A stretch of DNA of 64,000 nucleotides from Chryseobacterium balustinum. GTDB lineage: Bacteria > Bacteroidota > Bacteroidia > Flavobacteriales > Weeksellaceae. The stretch lies in assembly GCF_900168205.1 (NCBI RefSeq), contig NZ_FUZE01000005.1:62001-126000 (forward strand), written 5' to 3'. Below are positions 54,100 through 63,424 of the stretch, in pieces. A program made the translations under genes and the position numbers. The first letter of the stretch is position 1. Every line of letters begins with the position of its first letter. The notes beneath the pieces are model-generated. The model made no database searches and had not been told where the DNA came from. It was given only the letters and a program-made list of their open reading frames with translations.

Positions 54100-54465
54100 T
54101 TAGCAGCCCGCGATCTGCAGAGAGTGATACAAAATGTATCGGGGTGCTGAAAGATAAATACGGTTTTGAATGACCGCAATAGGTTTGTAAGCAAAAGATT
54201 GAGCAAACAAACAGCTTAACCATTTTTGGCTTAAAATTGAATAATCAAATTTTACTTTCTCAATTGTATTAGAATCAGTATCATCCTGATCAGACAAACT
54301 GTATAGATCTGTCTGGTTGGTGTCGGATTTTTGTAAAAAATGATTTTTTAAAGATTGGTCATAGGATAGCTTATTATTTTGCTCTTTCTGTGCCAGAATA
54401 CCAACACAAAAAGCTGCAAAAAACAGCACTAACGAAAATAAAAAAAATCTTTTTTTCATGACCAT
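54100..54465 (-). CDS. Small exported protein of unknown function
   Basis: A protein of 121 residues from the ATG at 54465 (MVMKKRFFLFSLVLFFAAFC), or 119 from the ATG at 54459; a still longer frame reaching 54534 has no support. It has a signal peptide ending near ILAQKEQ, a polar middle (YSLSDQDDTDSNTIEKV) and a hydrophobic tail with two cysteines (SLQIAGC at the end). It lies 148 bp upstream of ureA on the same strand, so it could be linked to the urease genes, but no function can be assigned. Confidence 0.5.
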   Translation of the reverse strand: MVMKKRFFLFSLVLFFAAFCVGILAQKEQNNKLSYDQSLKNHFLQKSDTNQTDLYSLSDQDDTDSNTIEKVKFDYSILSQKWLSCLFAQSFAYKPIAVIQNRIYLSAPRYILYHSLQIAGC

Positions 54466-54699
54466 GAAATGATGGTATAAAAGTATGACATTGTGAAAGG
54501 GCTGCCTATCAAAAAGATGATTTAATATATCCAAAATCGCAACAAAAATAATAGGATGAGAATTTCTGTTTTACTATTAATGGCTGATTTTTAAATGATT
54601 ACTAAAATTTGACGATGTGATAAATATTTAAGTATTAATAATCAACCAGCTTTATCTCACCAAAAGATTTTGAATTTTTTTCTTTCCTTATAAATGTTG

Positions 54700-54707
54700 T
54701 AAATTTG
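54700..54707 (+). promoter_or_regulatory. pruA: TAAATTTG -7 element of pruA
   Basis: TAAATTTG ends 32 bp before the pruA ATG. A TTG at 54670-54672 is upstream but at a longer distance (27 bp) than the usual 19-21. The element is a good match to the Bacteroidota -7 consensus TAnnTTTG. Confidence 0.55.
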
Positions 54708-54739
54708 TAACAAAGCAAAAATTAAACAATACAACTCAT

Positions 54740-56365
54740 ATGTCAAAAGCAATTTCGCAAGTACCATTTGCAGTAAATGAGCCGGTAACTTCTTACGAAC
54801 CGGGATCAGCAGAAGTAAAATCTCTTCTTGCAACTTACAAAAAAATGTGGGCAGAAAAGATAGAAATCCCAATGGTGATCAATGGTAAAGAAGTAAAAAC
54901 AGGTGATACCGTAAAACTTCAGTCTCCACAAGATCATGCACACGATTTCGGTTTTTATCATAAAGGAACGATGCAGCATGTAGATGATGCAATCAATACT
55001 GCGTTAGCGGCAAAAAAAGCGTGGAATGACCTAGGTTGGGAACACCGTGCAGCAATTTTCTTAAAGGCAGCTGATCTTTTGGCAGGACCTTACAGAGATG
55101 TTATCAATGCAGCGACCATGATTGGGCAGTCTAAGAATGTTCACCAGACTGAAATTGATGCAGCTTGTGAGTTCATCGATTTCTTGAGATTCAACGTAGA
55201 ATTTATGACAGAAATGTATTCTGAGCAGCCGGTTTCTGATGCAGGAATCTGGAACAGAGTAGAGTACAGACCATTAGAAGGATTCTGTTTTGCAGTAACG
55301 CCTTTCAACTTTACAGCGATTTCTGGAAACTTGCCGACTTGTATGGCAATGCTTGGAAATGTTGTGGTTTGGAAACCTTCAGACAAACAAATCTATTCTG
55401 CAAAAGTAATTATGGATGTTTTAATCGAAGCGGGTCTTCCTGCAGGGGTCATCAACATGATTTTTACAGACGGAAAAGAAACTGCTGAGAAAGTAATGGC
55501 TCACAGAGATTTTGCAGGACTTCATTTTACAGGATCTACAAAAGTTTTCCAGGGAATGTGGAAAATGATTGGCGACAATATTCACAACTACAGAACATAC
55601 CCAAGAATCGTAGGTGAAACTGGTGGAAAAGACTTTGTAATTGCGCATCCTTCTGCAAACGTAGAAGCTGTAGCAACAGGTTTGGTAAGAGGTTCTTTCG
55701 AATATCAAGGACAAAAATGTTCAGCAGCTTCAAGAGCTTATATTCCTAGATCTCTTTGGGCTGATGTGAAAAAGGTAATGGAAACTCAGATTGCTTCAAT
55801 TAAAGTAGGTTCTCCGGAAGATCCTTCAAACTTTGTGAATGCGGTAATCGATAAAAATTCTTTCGAAAAGTGTAAAGGTTATATCGACAGAGCAAATGCT
55901 TCAGATGTTGCAAATGTTGTAATCGGTGGTAAAACTGATGATTCTAAAGGCTGGTTCGTATATCCAACAGTTATCGAAACTACAGATTCTCAGTACGAAA
56001 GTATGGTTGAAGAAATCTTTGGCCCTATTCTTTCTGTTTTTGTTTATGAAGATGCAGACTGGTCTGAAACTTTAAAAGTTGTAGATTCTTCTTCTCCTTA
56101 TTCATTGACGGGTTCAGTTTTCGCACAAGACCGTTATGCGGTAAATGAAGCTTTCAAAGCGTTAGAAAATGCTTCTGGAAACTTCTATATCAACGACAAA
56201 CCAACCGGTGCAGTTGTTGGTCAACAGCCTTTCGGTGGAGGTAGAGCTTCAGGAACAAACGACAAAGCGGGTTCTAAAATGAACTTACTAAGATGGACTT
56301 CTGTAAGATCTATTAAAGAAACTTTTGTTTCTCCTAAAGATTACAAATACCCATATCTTGGTTAA
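54740..56365 (+). CDS. pruA: L-glutamate gamma-semialdehyde dehydrogenase
   Basis: A 541-residue aldehyde dehydrogenase of the PruA/RocA type. Seen are FCFAVTPFNFTAISGNLPTC (N-terminal NAD region), LHFTGSTKVFQG, VGETGGKDFVI with the catalytic Glu, and SFEYQGQKCSAASRAYIP with the catalytic Cys. GPILSVFVYEDADWSETL and QQPFGGGRASGTNDKAGS complete the family signature. It performs the second step of proline breakdown to glutamate. No fused proline dehydrogenase domain is present, so PutA's other activity is encoded elsewhere. Confidence 0.94.
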   Translation: MSKAISQVPFAVNEPVTSYEPGSAEVKSLLATYKKMWAEKIEIPMVINGKEVKTGDTVKLQSPQDHAHDFGFYHKGTMQHVDDAINTALAAKKAWNDLGWEHRAAIFLKAADLLAGPYRDVINAATMIGQSKNVHQTEIDAACEFIDFLRFNVEFMTEMYSEQPVSDAGIWNRVEYRPLEGFCFAVTPFNFTAISGNLPTCMAMLGNVVVWKPSDKQIYSAKVIMDVLIEAGLPAGVINMIFTDGKETAEKVMAHRDFAGLHFTGSTKVFQGMWKMIGDNIHNYRTYPRIVGETGGKDFVIAHPSANVEAVATGLVRGSFEYQGQKCSAASRAYIPRSLWADVKKVMETQIASIKVGSPEDPSNFVNAVIDKNSFEKCKGYIDRANASDVANVVIGGKTDDSKGWFVYPTVIETTDSQYESMVEEIFGPILSVFVYEDADWSETLKVVDSSSPYSLTGSVFAQDRYAVNEAFKALENASGNFYINDKPTGAVVGQQPFGGGRASGTNDKAGSKMNLLRWTSVRSIKETFVSPKDYKYPYLG

Positions 56366-56413
56366 TTAGTAATGAATAATGGGCAATGAGTAATTTTTTG
56401 CCTGCATAAATAT

Positions 56414-56441
56414 AGTCTCGGAATTTTATTTCGGGGCTTTT
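56414..56441 (+). terminator. Terminator after pruA
   Basis: AGTCTCGGAAT and ATTTCGGGGCT pair with a few G-U pairs and a TTT loop, followed by TTTTCTATTTT. It lies 49 bp after the pruA stop. Confidence 0.5.
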
Positions 56442-56554
56442 CTATTTTAAGATATTAGAATTTGTAAGATTAAATATTTTAAATGTCAGAATCCTGAAAA
56501 GATGATTTATCAAAGCATAGAGTAAAGCCCGATGAAATATTTAAGTAAAATAAA

Positions 56555-56580
56555 AAAAGTGACTCATTTGAATCACTTTT
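56555..56580 (-). terminator. Terminator after the ABC permease gene
   Basis: AAAAGTGA-C-TC and GA-A-TCACTTTT form a hairpin. On the minus strand it is followed by TTTTTTTATTTTAC, a clear U tract. It lies 26 bp after the permease stop. Confidence 0.65.
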
Positions 56581-56605
56581 AATTTTGAATAATATGTAAA
56601 TAAAT

Positions 56606-57451
56606 TTACCAGTCTCTTTTTTTCAGAATCAAATAAGATCCGAAAATAAATAAAGCACACCAAACTAAACAAGCAATAAGGCTTTCTGTAGGATATGTAA
56701 ATTCATATTTTAAACCAAATGCTTTAGCCATATTTAACCTCAACATCGGATTAGGAATTAAATTAGACATACTTTCCAAAGGAAAAAGCTTGCTAAAGAA
56801 AAAGTTATTTTGTAGAATTTCATTTCGTTGAGCAGCCTGTGTTCCTGCTACTTTAGTGTAAGTTTCAATTCCACCGAGAATAGATTCTCCTATCCAAATC
56901 ACAAAAAATGCAAGGAAAACAAAAATCGATTTTCTTAAAAGAATTGATAAAAACATTAGAAAACAAAAGAATGCAAATAGCTTTAGAAAATAATTTCCAA
57001 TGAAAAACATTTCTTTATAAACCAATGCTGATTCTGTAGTTTTTGAATATTTTAAACCTAAAAACAAAGTAATAGCAAATACAATAATTGTTGAAATTAG
57101 AGTGAAAATACCAATCGTTAATAATTTGGAACCAATAAATTCTTCTCTGCTTAAACCGTCAATTGTATTCTGCTTAAACATTCTGTTGCTAAATTCCTGA
57201 CAGATTGAGAAAACGATAATTAGCCCTAAAAATATTTTTAATAATGCTACAATATAGGTGGTGAAGTTCCATATTTCAGGAAAGTTATACATTCCCTGTT
57301 CTTTTAAATTGATGGTGTCTCCAAAAAGTTTCAGATCAATCAAACCAATACAAAGAAAGATTACCAGTATTGCAAAATACATAATGGTAAAAACCTTGAA
57401 CGGTGTATAATTCAGATTTTTATAATATTCTAATTTTAATAATTTCATCAT
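56606..57451 (-). CDS. ABC transporter permease (ABC-2 type)
   Basis: A 281-residue protein with six hydrophobic segments (for example FTIMYFAILVIFLCIGLIDL near 19-38 and LFAFFCFLMFLSILL). It begins MMKLLKLEYYKNLNYTPF; ABC-2 permeases often begin this way. It follows the ATP-binding protein gene by 2 bp. The pair has no periplasmic partner and is an exporter-type complex. The substrate is unknown. Confidence 0.82.
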   Translation of the reverse strand: MMKLLKLEYYKNLNYTPFKVFTIMYFAILVIFLCIGLIDLKLFGDTINLKEQGMYNFPEIWNFTTYIVALLKIFLGLIIVFSICQEFSNRMFKQNTIDGLSREEFIGSKLLTIGIFTLISTIIVFAITLFLGLKYSKTTESALVYKEMFFIGNYFLKLFAFFCFLMFLSILLRKSIFVFLAFFVIWIGESILGGIETYTKVAGTQAAQRNEILQNNFFFSKLFPLESMSNLIPNPMLRLNMAKAFGLKYEFTYPTESLIACLVWCALFIFGSYLILKKRDW

Positions 57452-57453
57452 GA

Positions 57454-58356
57454 TTAATTAGTGTTTTTTACAAGTTCAAGGAATTGATTTTCAAGCGATT
57501 GTTTTTTCTTAGCCAAGTGCGACAAGAAAATACCTTTTTCAGCAAGTTTCTGGTTTAATGCCGATGCAGAAATCGACGCATCATCACGAACCTGTGCTTT
57601 TATCAGTTCACCGTCTGCCGTAACTGAAGTAAACCATTGAAGTTCTTCTAAAGCGTGTAAAAGTGCAGTATTACTATCTGCTTTCAATTCAAAAAAGCCT
57701 TGGTTGCTGGTTATTTCATCCACTCTTCCGGAATAAATTGCGTTACCTTCTTTTAAAACAATCACATGACTGCAAATCTTTTCGATTTCATCTAAAAGGT
57801 GACTCGCAATAATGATGGTAATTCCTTGTTTTGCAATAGTCCCGATAATTTCTCTGATCTGAATAATTCCTTCAGGATCTAAACCATTCGTAGGTTCATC
57901 CAAAATCAAAACTTCAGGATTGTTGAGCAAAGCAGAAGCGATTGCCAAACGTTGCTTCATTCCCAAAGAAAAGGTTTTAAACGTATCTTTTTTTCTTTCT
58001 AAAAGCTTTACTGTATTTAAAACTTCATCAATTCTCGAAAAAGGAGTTCCTTTAATTTCGGCAACAATTTTCAGATTGGTTTCTGCACTTAAATAAGGGT
58101 AGAAGTTGGGTTGTTCAATAATGGCTCCGATCTTTTTAAGCGTTTCAGGAGTTGTTCCTTTTTGTCCAAACCAAAACCAGTCGCCGCTTGTGGGATTAAT
58201 GGTTGAAAGAAGCATCCCGAAAGTGGTAGATTTTCCACTTCCGTTGGGACCAAGAAGACCGTAAACATTACCTCTTTCCACATCAAAAGAAATATTGTTG
58301 ACTACGACTCTTTTGAATTTTTTCGTCAGATTCTTTACTGATAAAATTTTTTCCAT
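57454..58356 (-). CDS. ABC transporter ATP-binding protein
   Basis: A 300-residue ATPase from the ATG at 58356 (MEKILSVKNLTKKFKRV); the frame runs on to 58497 but those codons cross a tandem repeat and are not supported. Walker A LGPNGSGKST, Q-loop, signature FSLGMKQRLAIASALL, Walker B VLILDEPTNGLDPEG and a switch His (IIIASHLLDE) are all visible. It drives the adjacent six-helix permease. A drug, lipid or peptide exporter is the usual role of this class. Confidence 0.88.
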   Translation of the reverse strand: MEKILSVKNLTKKFKRVVVNNISFDVERGNVYGLLGPNGSGKSTTFGMLLSTINPTSGDWFWFGQKGTTPETLKKIGAIIEQPNFYPYLSAETNLKIVAEIKGTPFSRIDEVLNTVKLLERKKDTFKTFSLGMKQRLAIASALLNNPEVLILDEPTNGLDPEGIIQIREIIGTIAKQGITIIIASHLLDEIEKICSHVIVLKEGNAIYSGRVDEITSNQGFFELKADSNTALLHALEELQWFTSVTADGELIKAQVRDDASISASALNQKLAEKGIFLSHLAKKKQSLENQFLELVKNTN

Positions 58357-58423
58357 GTAGTATATTGTATGTACTATGAGTTTCTCTTTTTTGTGAAATG
58401 TTACAAAGAAGATTAATTTTAAT

Positions 58424-58464
<41 letters not shown>

Positions 58465-58532
58465 ACTTTTAGCTAACAACAAATAACTAACAACCAATTT
58501 TTTTCATTAAATTTGATTTAAAAGATGTTGGT

Positions 58533-59888
58533 ATGAAGTTAATTGAACTTGCAAAAGAATTAAATGTTTCCGCAGAATCTATCAAGCAGTTTATTCAGGA
58601 TTTTGATCTTGATTTGATTGATTGTATTTCGACTCAATTTGAAGTGAAAGAAGATTTTGAAAAATTTGCCCGTGAAAATGTAGATTTTTTAAAACTATAT
58701 GAAAAGGATCTAGATGAAAACAAAACCGTTGAGCAAATTGCAGAAACCATCAATCAACCCAAAGAAAAAATAGAAAAAGCCATTGAAGAAAGTCCGTCAA
58801 ATATTTTTGATAACGGATTATTTCGTTCTTCTATTTCAAGTTACGGGATCGATCAGAAATTAGGTGGAAACTATAAATTTGTCTACAATTATTTTGGGAA
58901 TAAAACCAAGCTTCAGCAAAGAGATTTCATCGGTTACAGAGATCTTTTCTTTTATATTTCCGATGTTTTAGAACCGTTTTTAAATCCTCAGCAAACCAAA
59001 GACTGGGGAATTCATAAGCCAGCAGGAATTATTTTGTACGGGCCTCCGGGAAGTGGAAAAATATTTTGGGCCAATAAAATTGCTGAAATCATCAATTATA
59101 AATTTAAAGAAGTTAAAAAACATTATTTAGGAACTTCATTCATCGACGGAAATCAAACCAACTTCAATGATTTTTTGGTATCGATGATGAAGGAAGATAA
59201 AGTTTTGCTTTTCCTTGAAGATTTTGATGAAATTATGATGGAAAGAAATGCTGAAAATAATGTGGCTTCCTGCAATCTTGAAACTCAAGAGATTATTCTT
59301 CACCACGTTTCAAAATTTGAAAGCGAAGGGGTTTTGATGGTTGGTTCTGCCAATTCTGTTGTTGATATCAACGAAGAAATTCTTGCACCCGGAAGATTTG
59401 ATGTTGTCATTCCTGTTTTCCCGCCGAATGCTGCCGAAAGATCAGAGATTATTCTCTATTCAATGACCAAAAATCTGGATAAAGATTCTCTTCTTTTTAA
59501 AATTCTTAAAAATAATAAAGCCGATAAAATTCCTTTCTGGACAGAAACTGTTGCAAAAATGAAAGTTTTCAGCAATACAATGCTTATCGATTTTACCCAA
59601 AGTTTAAAAAAGAGAATTAAAAACCGTTACCAAAGAACGAAAGATGAAAAATTGAAAATTGATGAGACTCTTCTCAATGGTGCTTTGCGTGATGCTGCTG
59701 CAAAATTAACGGAAGAGTATCTTAATCAAATTGCTCAGTTTTTAAATGATGTTATTATCAATAATCTAGACGATTTTCAAATGAGGATTCATGCTTTGAA
59801 GTCTGAGCTCGAGACTTATCAGGAAGTTGAAATTCCGAGACGTGAAATTGGGTTTCAGCATAATGATGAAGGCGAAAAAGAGAAATAA
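58533..59888 (+). CDS. AAA-family ATPase with altered Walker motifs
   Basis: A 451-residue protein. The N-terminal 90 residues contain two short helix-turn-helix-like or IF-2 N-terminal-like helical blocks (MKLIELAKELNVSAESIKQF). The AAA domain has Walker A GPPGSGKI at 170-177, in which the usual Thr/Ser after Lys is Ile, and a Walker B-like LLFLEDFDEI at 225-234. The sensor region reads GVLMVGSANSV, and EEILAPGRFDVVIPV follows. The changes may lower ATPase activity. Proteins of this type occur widely in Flavobacteriia. Partners are unknown. Confidence 0.75.
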   Translation: MKLIELAKELNVSAESIKQFIQDFDLDLIDCISTQFEVKEDFEKFARENVDFLKLYEKDLDENKTVEQIAETINQPKEKIEKAIEESPSNIFDNGLFRSSISSYGIDQKLGGNYKFVYNYFGNKTKLQQRDFIGYRDLFFYISDVLEPFLNPQQTKDWGIHKPAGIILYGPPGSGKIFWANKIAEIINYKFKEVKKHYLGTSFIDGNQTNFNDFLVSMMKEDKVLLFLEDFDEIMMERNAENNVASCNLETQEIILHHVSKFESEGVLMVGSANSVVDINEEILAPGRFDVVIPVFPPNAAERSEIILYSMTKNLDKDSLLFKILKNNKADKIPFWTETVAKMKVFSNTMLIDFTQSLKKRIKNRYQRTKDEKLKIDETLLNGALRDAAAKLTEEYLNQIAQFLNDVIINNLDDFQMRIHALKSELETYQEVEIPRREIGFQHNDEGEKEK

Positions 59889-60254
59889 ATCTACCTTTTG
59901 TAAAAATATGAATTTCCATTACTTTTAAATAGTAGTGGATTTTTTTTGTCTCAAACTTAATGTTGTAAGTATTTCTAAATTGTTACTTTTTTGTTATTAT
60001 TAATTTTTCATGTGATTGGTTGTTTTTGTGTTGTTTTTGATTTTTTATAATTTGATTGATTGCTGAAAATTATTTAATATTTATTAAATGTTGTCATATA
60101 AGCAATTCTATGTAGTGTGAGTATGTGTTGAGTATGTACTTTCTATGCTCAGAGTAGCGCTTTTCACAGGTCATCTTATATATTTGTTCATCTTTTAATT
60201 CTGATAAAGAAACTAACTCATTTTCAAAACTTATCAACATTAATATAAAAACTT
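59889..60254. promoter_or_regulatory. 365-bp leader region of the secreted-protein gene
   Basis: No gene is visible. A TATATTTG element at 60179-60186 lies 69 bp before the ATG of the next gene and fits the Bacteroidota -7 consensus. The rest is AT-rich with no strong hairpin. Its -33 element is not clear. Confidence 0.4.
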
Positions 60255-61214
60255 ATGAAAAGAAAACTATTTTCTCTTGGGGTAATCTTGGCTTTTACTC
60301 AGATAAATGCACAATCTTATCAAACATTAGCGGTTTCAGGATTTAATGCAGATGTGATTGCAAACGGAGTTGGTCCGTCTTTGAATTCTACAACGATGAG
60401 CTTAGATAAAGACACCGATAATTTTGCTTATATGTCTAGAGATTTCAAAGTAAATTCTTCCGCTTCCGCTTTAACGTATGGCTTGCCGGAAAATGGTTTG
60501 ATTACTTCTGCTGTAGCAACAACCAGCGGATTAACTTATCAATTGGCTTCTTACTCTGCAAATAATTCTTTAAGACTTCCCAATGCAAATGATATAGGTA
60601 CACTTACTTTATCAACACCAACAGCAGCCAATAATCTATATGTACTTGCCGTAAGTGGAAGCGGGCCTTCTACAGGAGATATTACCGTTAATTTTCAAGA
60701 TGGAACAACACAGGTTTTTGCCGCTACAAATTTTCAAGACTGGTATGGCGGAACAAGTGCTGCCATTCAGGGAATCGGTAGGATCAACAGAGCTTCCAAT
60801 GCTTTAGATGCAGCAGGTGGAACAAACCCAAGAATTTATCAGATCTCATTAGCGATAAATGCAGCCAATCAAAGTAAATTAATTACTTCTATTACTGTTC
60901 AAAAAACTTCTACAGCGGTAACGGTGATCAATGTATTTGGAGTTTCTGCACAGGTTGCTCAGCTTTCTGTTTCAGATCTTAAAAAGGCTAAAGACCAATC
61001 AATTTATCCAAATCCTTTTTCAAATGAATTGAATTTAGCAAATATTTCAGATTTGGTCTCTATCGATATTTTAGATTTTTCAGGTAAGACTGTTAAGAGA
61101 AATATTCAGCCAAAATTAAAATTAGACCTTTCATTCTTAGATAAAGGCAACTATATTCTTGTTCTTAAAAATAAGAACGGAACTTCAACTTCTCAGAAAG
61201 TTGTAAAACATTAA
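60255..61214 (+). CDS. T9SS-secreted protein with C-terminal sorting domain
   Basis: A 319-residue protein with a signal peptide (MKRKLFSLGVILAFTQINAQ), a beta-rich Ser/Thr/Asn-rich body of about 220 residues, and a type IX secretion type-A C-terminal domain (SIYPNPFSNELNLA, LDFSGKTVKRN and ending LDKGNYILVLKNKNGTSTSQ). It should be exported and attached to, or released from, the cell surface. The body has no enzyme motif. It is a single-gene unit with its own terminator. Confidence 0.85.
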   Translation: MKRKLFSLGVILAFTQINAQSYQTLAVSGFNADVIANGVGPSLNSTTMSLDKDTDNFAYMSRDFKVNSSASALTYGLPENGLITSAVATTSGLTYQLASYSANNSLRLPNANDIGTLTLSTPTAANNLYVLAVSGSGPSTGDITVNFQDGTTQVFAATNFQDWYGGTSAAIQGIGRINRASNALDAAGGTNPRIYQISLAINAANQSKLITSITVQKTSTAVTVINVFGVSAQVAQLSVSDLKKAKDQSIYPNPFSNELNLANISDLVSIDILDFSGKTVKRNIQPKLKLDLSFLDKGNYILVLKNKNGTSTSQKVVKH

Positions 61215-61268
61215 TTAGGAGTTTTTTTCACTTTGATTATTATATAATTTACACGAAAATCATTGTGG

Positions 61269-61304
61269 AACAAGCCGGTTTTAATTAATCGGCTTGTTTT
61301 TGCT
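61269..61304 (+). terminator. Intrinsic terminator of the secreted-protein gene
   Basis: AACAAGCCG (61269-61277) and CGGCTTGTT (61290-61298) pair perfectly around a 12-nt AT-rich loop, followed by a TTTTTGCTTTT-type U tract. Confidence 0.8.
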
Positions 61305-61431
61305 TTTATAAACTAATGATACGTTTCATTAAATGCTTTGTTTCTTTACATTAAAAATTAACGTATTTGAAGCTAATTTTGTAAACCTCTAATTAGTTTT
61401 TTAACATTACCCAAACTCGTGATTTTATCCG

Positions 61432-61439
61432 TAAATTTG
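61432..61439 (+). promoter_or_regulatory. prfB: TAAATTTG -7 element of prfB
   Basis: TAAATTTG ends 19 bp before the predicted TTG start of prfB. The upstream -33 TTG is not clear, but the -7 match is exact. The transcript would have a very short leader. Confidence 0.5.
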
Positions 61440-61458
61440 CTTTTCAAATTTTTTAGTT

Positions 61459-62571
61459 TTGATTAATAACGACCAGATAAAAGAAATTCAATCTAGAATT
61501 GAAGACCTTCATAAATATCTTCAAATTGATAAAAAGAAGATAGAGATTTCTAATGATGACGAAAAAACGGCAGCTCCAGAATTTTGGGATAATCCCAAAA
61601 CGGCTGAGGTTTTTCTGAAGCAGCTTCGTTCCAAGAAAAAATGGGTAGAAGAATATGAAGAGATCAATACTCAGTTTGAGGATCTTCAGGTTTTGCTTGA
61701 ATTTGCTAAAGAAGATGCTGATTCTGAAAAAGAATTAGATGAAGCTTTCCCTCAACTATTAGAGAAAATAGAAAATCTGGAGTTTAAAAACATGCTTTCT
61801 AATGAAGGTGATGAGCTTTCAGCAGTTCTTCAAATCACTGCAGGAGCTGGTGGAACCGAAAGTTGCGACTGGGCCGCAATGTTGATGAGAATGTATAATA
61901 TGTGGGCGGAAAAACAGGGCTATAAAATAAAAGAACTGAATTATCAGGAAGGTGAAGTTGCCGGTGTGAAAACCGTAACCTTAGAAATTGATGGTGAATA
62001 TGCCTTTGGATATCTGAAAGGTGAAAATGGAGTTCACAGATTGGTAAGAATTTCTCCTTTTGATTCTAATGCGAAACGTCATACAAGTTTTGTTTCTGTT
62101 TATGTTTATCCGTTGGTGGATGATACGATTGAAATCAACATCAATCCGGCAGATATTTCATTTGAAACAATGCGAAGTTCCGGAGCGGGTGGACAAAACG
62201 TGAACAAGGTAGAAACTGCGGTTCGTCTTCGTCATGCACCAACGGGAATTATCATTGAAAACTCAGAGTCGCGTTCTCAGCTTCAGAATAAAGAAAAAGC
62301 GATGCAGCTTTTGAAATCCAGATTGTATGAAATGGAATTGGAGGAACGTCTGAAAGCACGAACTGAAATAGAAGCCAACAAAATGAAAATCGAGTGGGGA
62401 AGTCAGATCCGAAATTATGTGATGCATCCTTACAAACTGGTAAAAGATGTGCGTTCGGGTCACGAAACATCAGATGTTGATGGAGTGATGAACGGAAATC
62501 TTACGCCTTTCCTTAAAGCGTTTCTGATGGCCGATGGAACGGCGGTTTCAGATGATGATCTCGACCTATAA
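61459..62571 (+). CDS. prfB: Peptide chain release factor 2
   Basis: A 370-residue release factor with the GGQ motif in [13 protein letters not shown] and the stop-codon reading SPF motif in [12 protein letters not shown]. The start is TTG at 61459 ([11 protein letters not shown]); no in-frame ATG is visible before residue 100. The usual programmed +1 frameshift site CTT-TGA-C after the Y-L codons is absent; the frame reads TAT-CTT-CAA-ATT without a stop. The autoregulation by frameshifting seen in many bacteria therefore does not operate here. Confidence 0.93.
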   Translation: MINNDQIKEIQSRIEDLHKYLQIDKKKIEISNDDEKTAAPEFWDNPKTAEVFLKQLRSKKKWVEEYEEINTQFEDLQVLLEFAKEDADSEKELDEAFPQLLEKIENLEFKNMLSNEGDELSAVLQITAGAGGTESCDWAAMLMRMYNMWAEKQGYKIKELNYQEGEVAGVKTVTLEIDGEYAFGYLKGENGVHRLVRISPFDSNAKRHTSFVSVYVYPLVDDTIEININPADISFETMRSSGAGGQNVNKVETAVRLRHAPTGIIIENSESRSQLQNKEKAMQLLKSRLYEMELEERLKARTEIEANKMKIEWGSQIRNYVMHPYKLVKDVRSGHETSDVDGVMNGNLTPFLKAFLMADGTAVSDDDLDL

Positions 62572-62658
62572 AAAAACATGTTTACATTTTTGTTAAAATA
62601 TGCTAATATATTTTCAGCATAATTTTATTAAGCTTATTTTTGTTCATCATCATTACAT

Positions 62659-63375
62659 ATGGAAGAATTCAATAGCTGGAGAGATTTATTAAACCCTGAG
62701 TTTTATATCAACATGGGTGGGTTTTGGGTAATATTGTTTATCATATTTGCCGAAACAGGGTTGTTTGTAGGGTTTTTCCTTCCGGGAGATTCACTGCTTT
62801 TTGTTTCAGGAATCTATGCGGTAGACATTATTTCTAAAACATTCGGTTCTACGGGAAGTGACTTTTTAGATACCACCATTTTGGCAAGTGCAGTAGCTTT
62901 TGCAGCGATTGTAGGTAATCAGGTAGGGTATTGGTTCGGAAGCAAAACAGGTCCGGCTTTATACAAGAAAAAAGATACGATGCTTTTCAAGAAAAAATAC
63001 CTTTACCAGGCACACGATTTTTTTGAAAAAAACGGAGCTTTAGCAATTATTATGGCAAGATTTTTACCGGTGGTAAGAACTTTTATGCCCATCGTTGCAG
63101 GAATTGTGAAGATGGACAAAAAAGCATTTCTTCGTGATAATATTATCGGGGGTGTTCTTTGGTCTTTCAGTTTAATTTTTGCTGGACATTACTTAGACAA
63201 ATTATTCCTTGATCAATTCGGAATCAATCTGAAAGAAAAACTAGAGTTTATCATTATTGTAATTGTTTTAATTACGACTGTTCCTGTGGTTCTGAAATTT
63301 ATGTTTGGTGCACCAAAAGGAAATCCGAAACTGGAAGACGAAGTTTTAGATGATTTGATTGACAAAGAAAAATAA
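62659..63375 (+). CDS. DedA-family membrane protein
   Basis: A 238-residue protein of the DedA/SNARE-associated family with four to five membrane helices. It contains the conserved ETGLFVGFFLPGDSLLFVSG, GNQVGYWFGSKTG, MARFLPVVRTFMPIVAG and GVLWSFSLIFAGH. The family flips phospholipids or undecaprenyl phosphate and supports proton homeostasis and envelope stability. It is followed by a bidirectional terminator shared with the convergent hydrolase gene. Confidence 0.88.
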   Translation: MEEFNSWRDLLNPEFYINMGGFWVILFIIFAETGLFVGFFLPGDSLLFVSGIYAVDIISKTFGSTGSDFLDTTILASAVAFAAIVGNQVGYWFGSKTGPALYKKKDTMLFKKKYLYQAHDFFEKNGALAIIMARFLPVVRTFMPIVAGIVKMDKKAFLRDNIIGGVLWSFSLIFAGHYLDKLFLDQFGINLKEKLEFIIIVIVLITTVPVVLKFMFGAPKGNPKLEDEVLDDLIDKEK

Positions 63376-63391
63376 TCAATTTAAAATATAG

Positions 63392-63424
63392 AAAATAACC
63401 TGCAGTTTTGCGGGTTATTTTTTT
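63392..63424. terminator. Bidirectional terminator
   Basis: AAAATAACC (63392-63400) and GGTTATTTT (from 63413) form a stem with an inner TGC/GCG pair and an AGTTTT loop. On the plus strand TTTT follows; on the minus strand the complement of AAAATA follows. It separates the DedA gene from the convergent hydrolase and overlaps the hydrolase stop codon. Confidence 0.7.
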
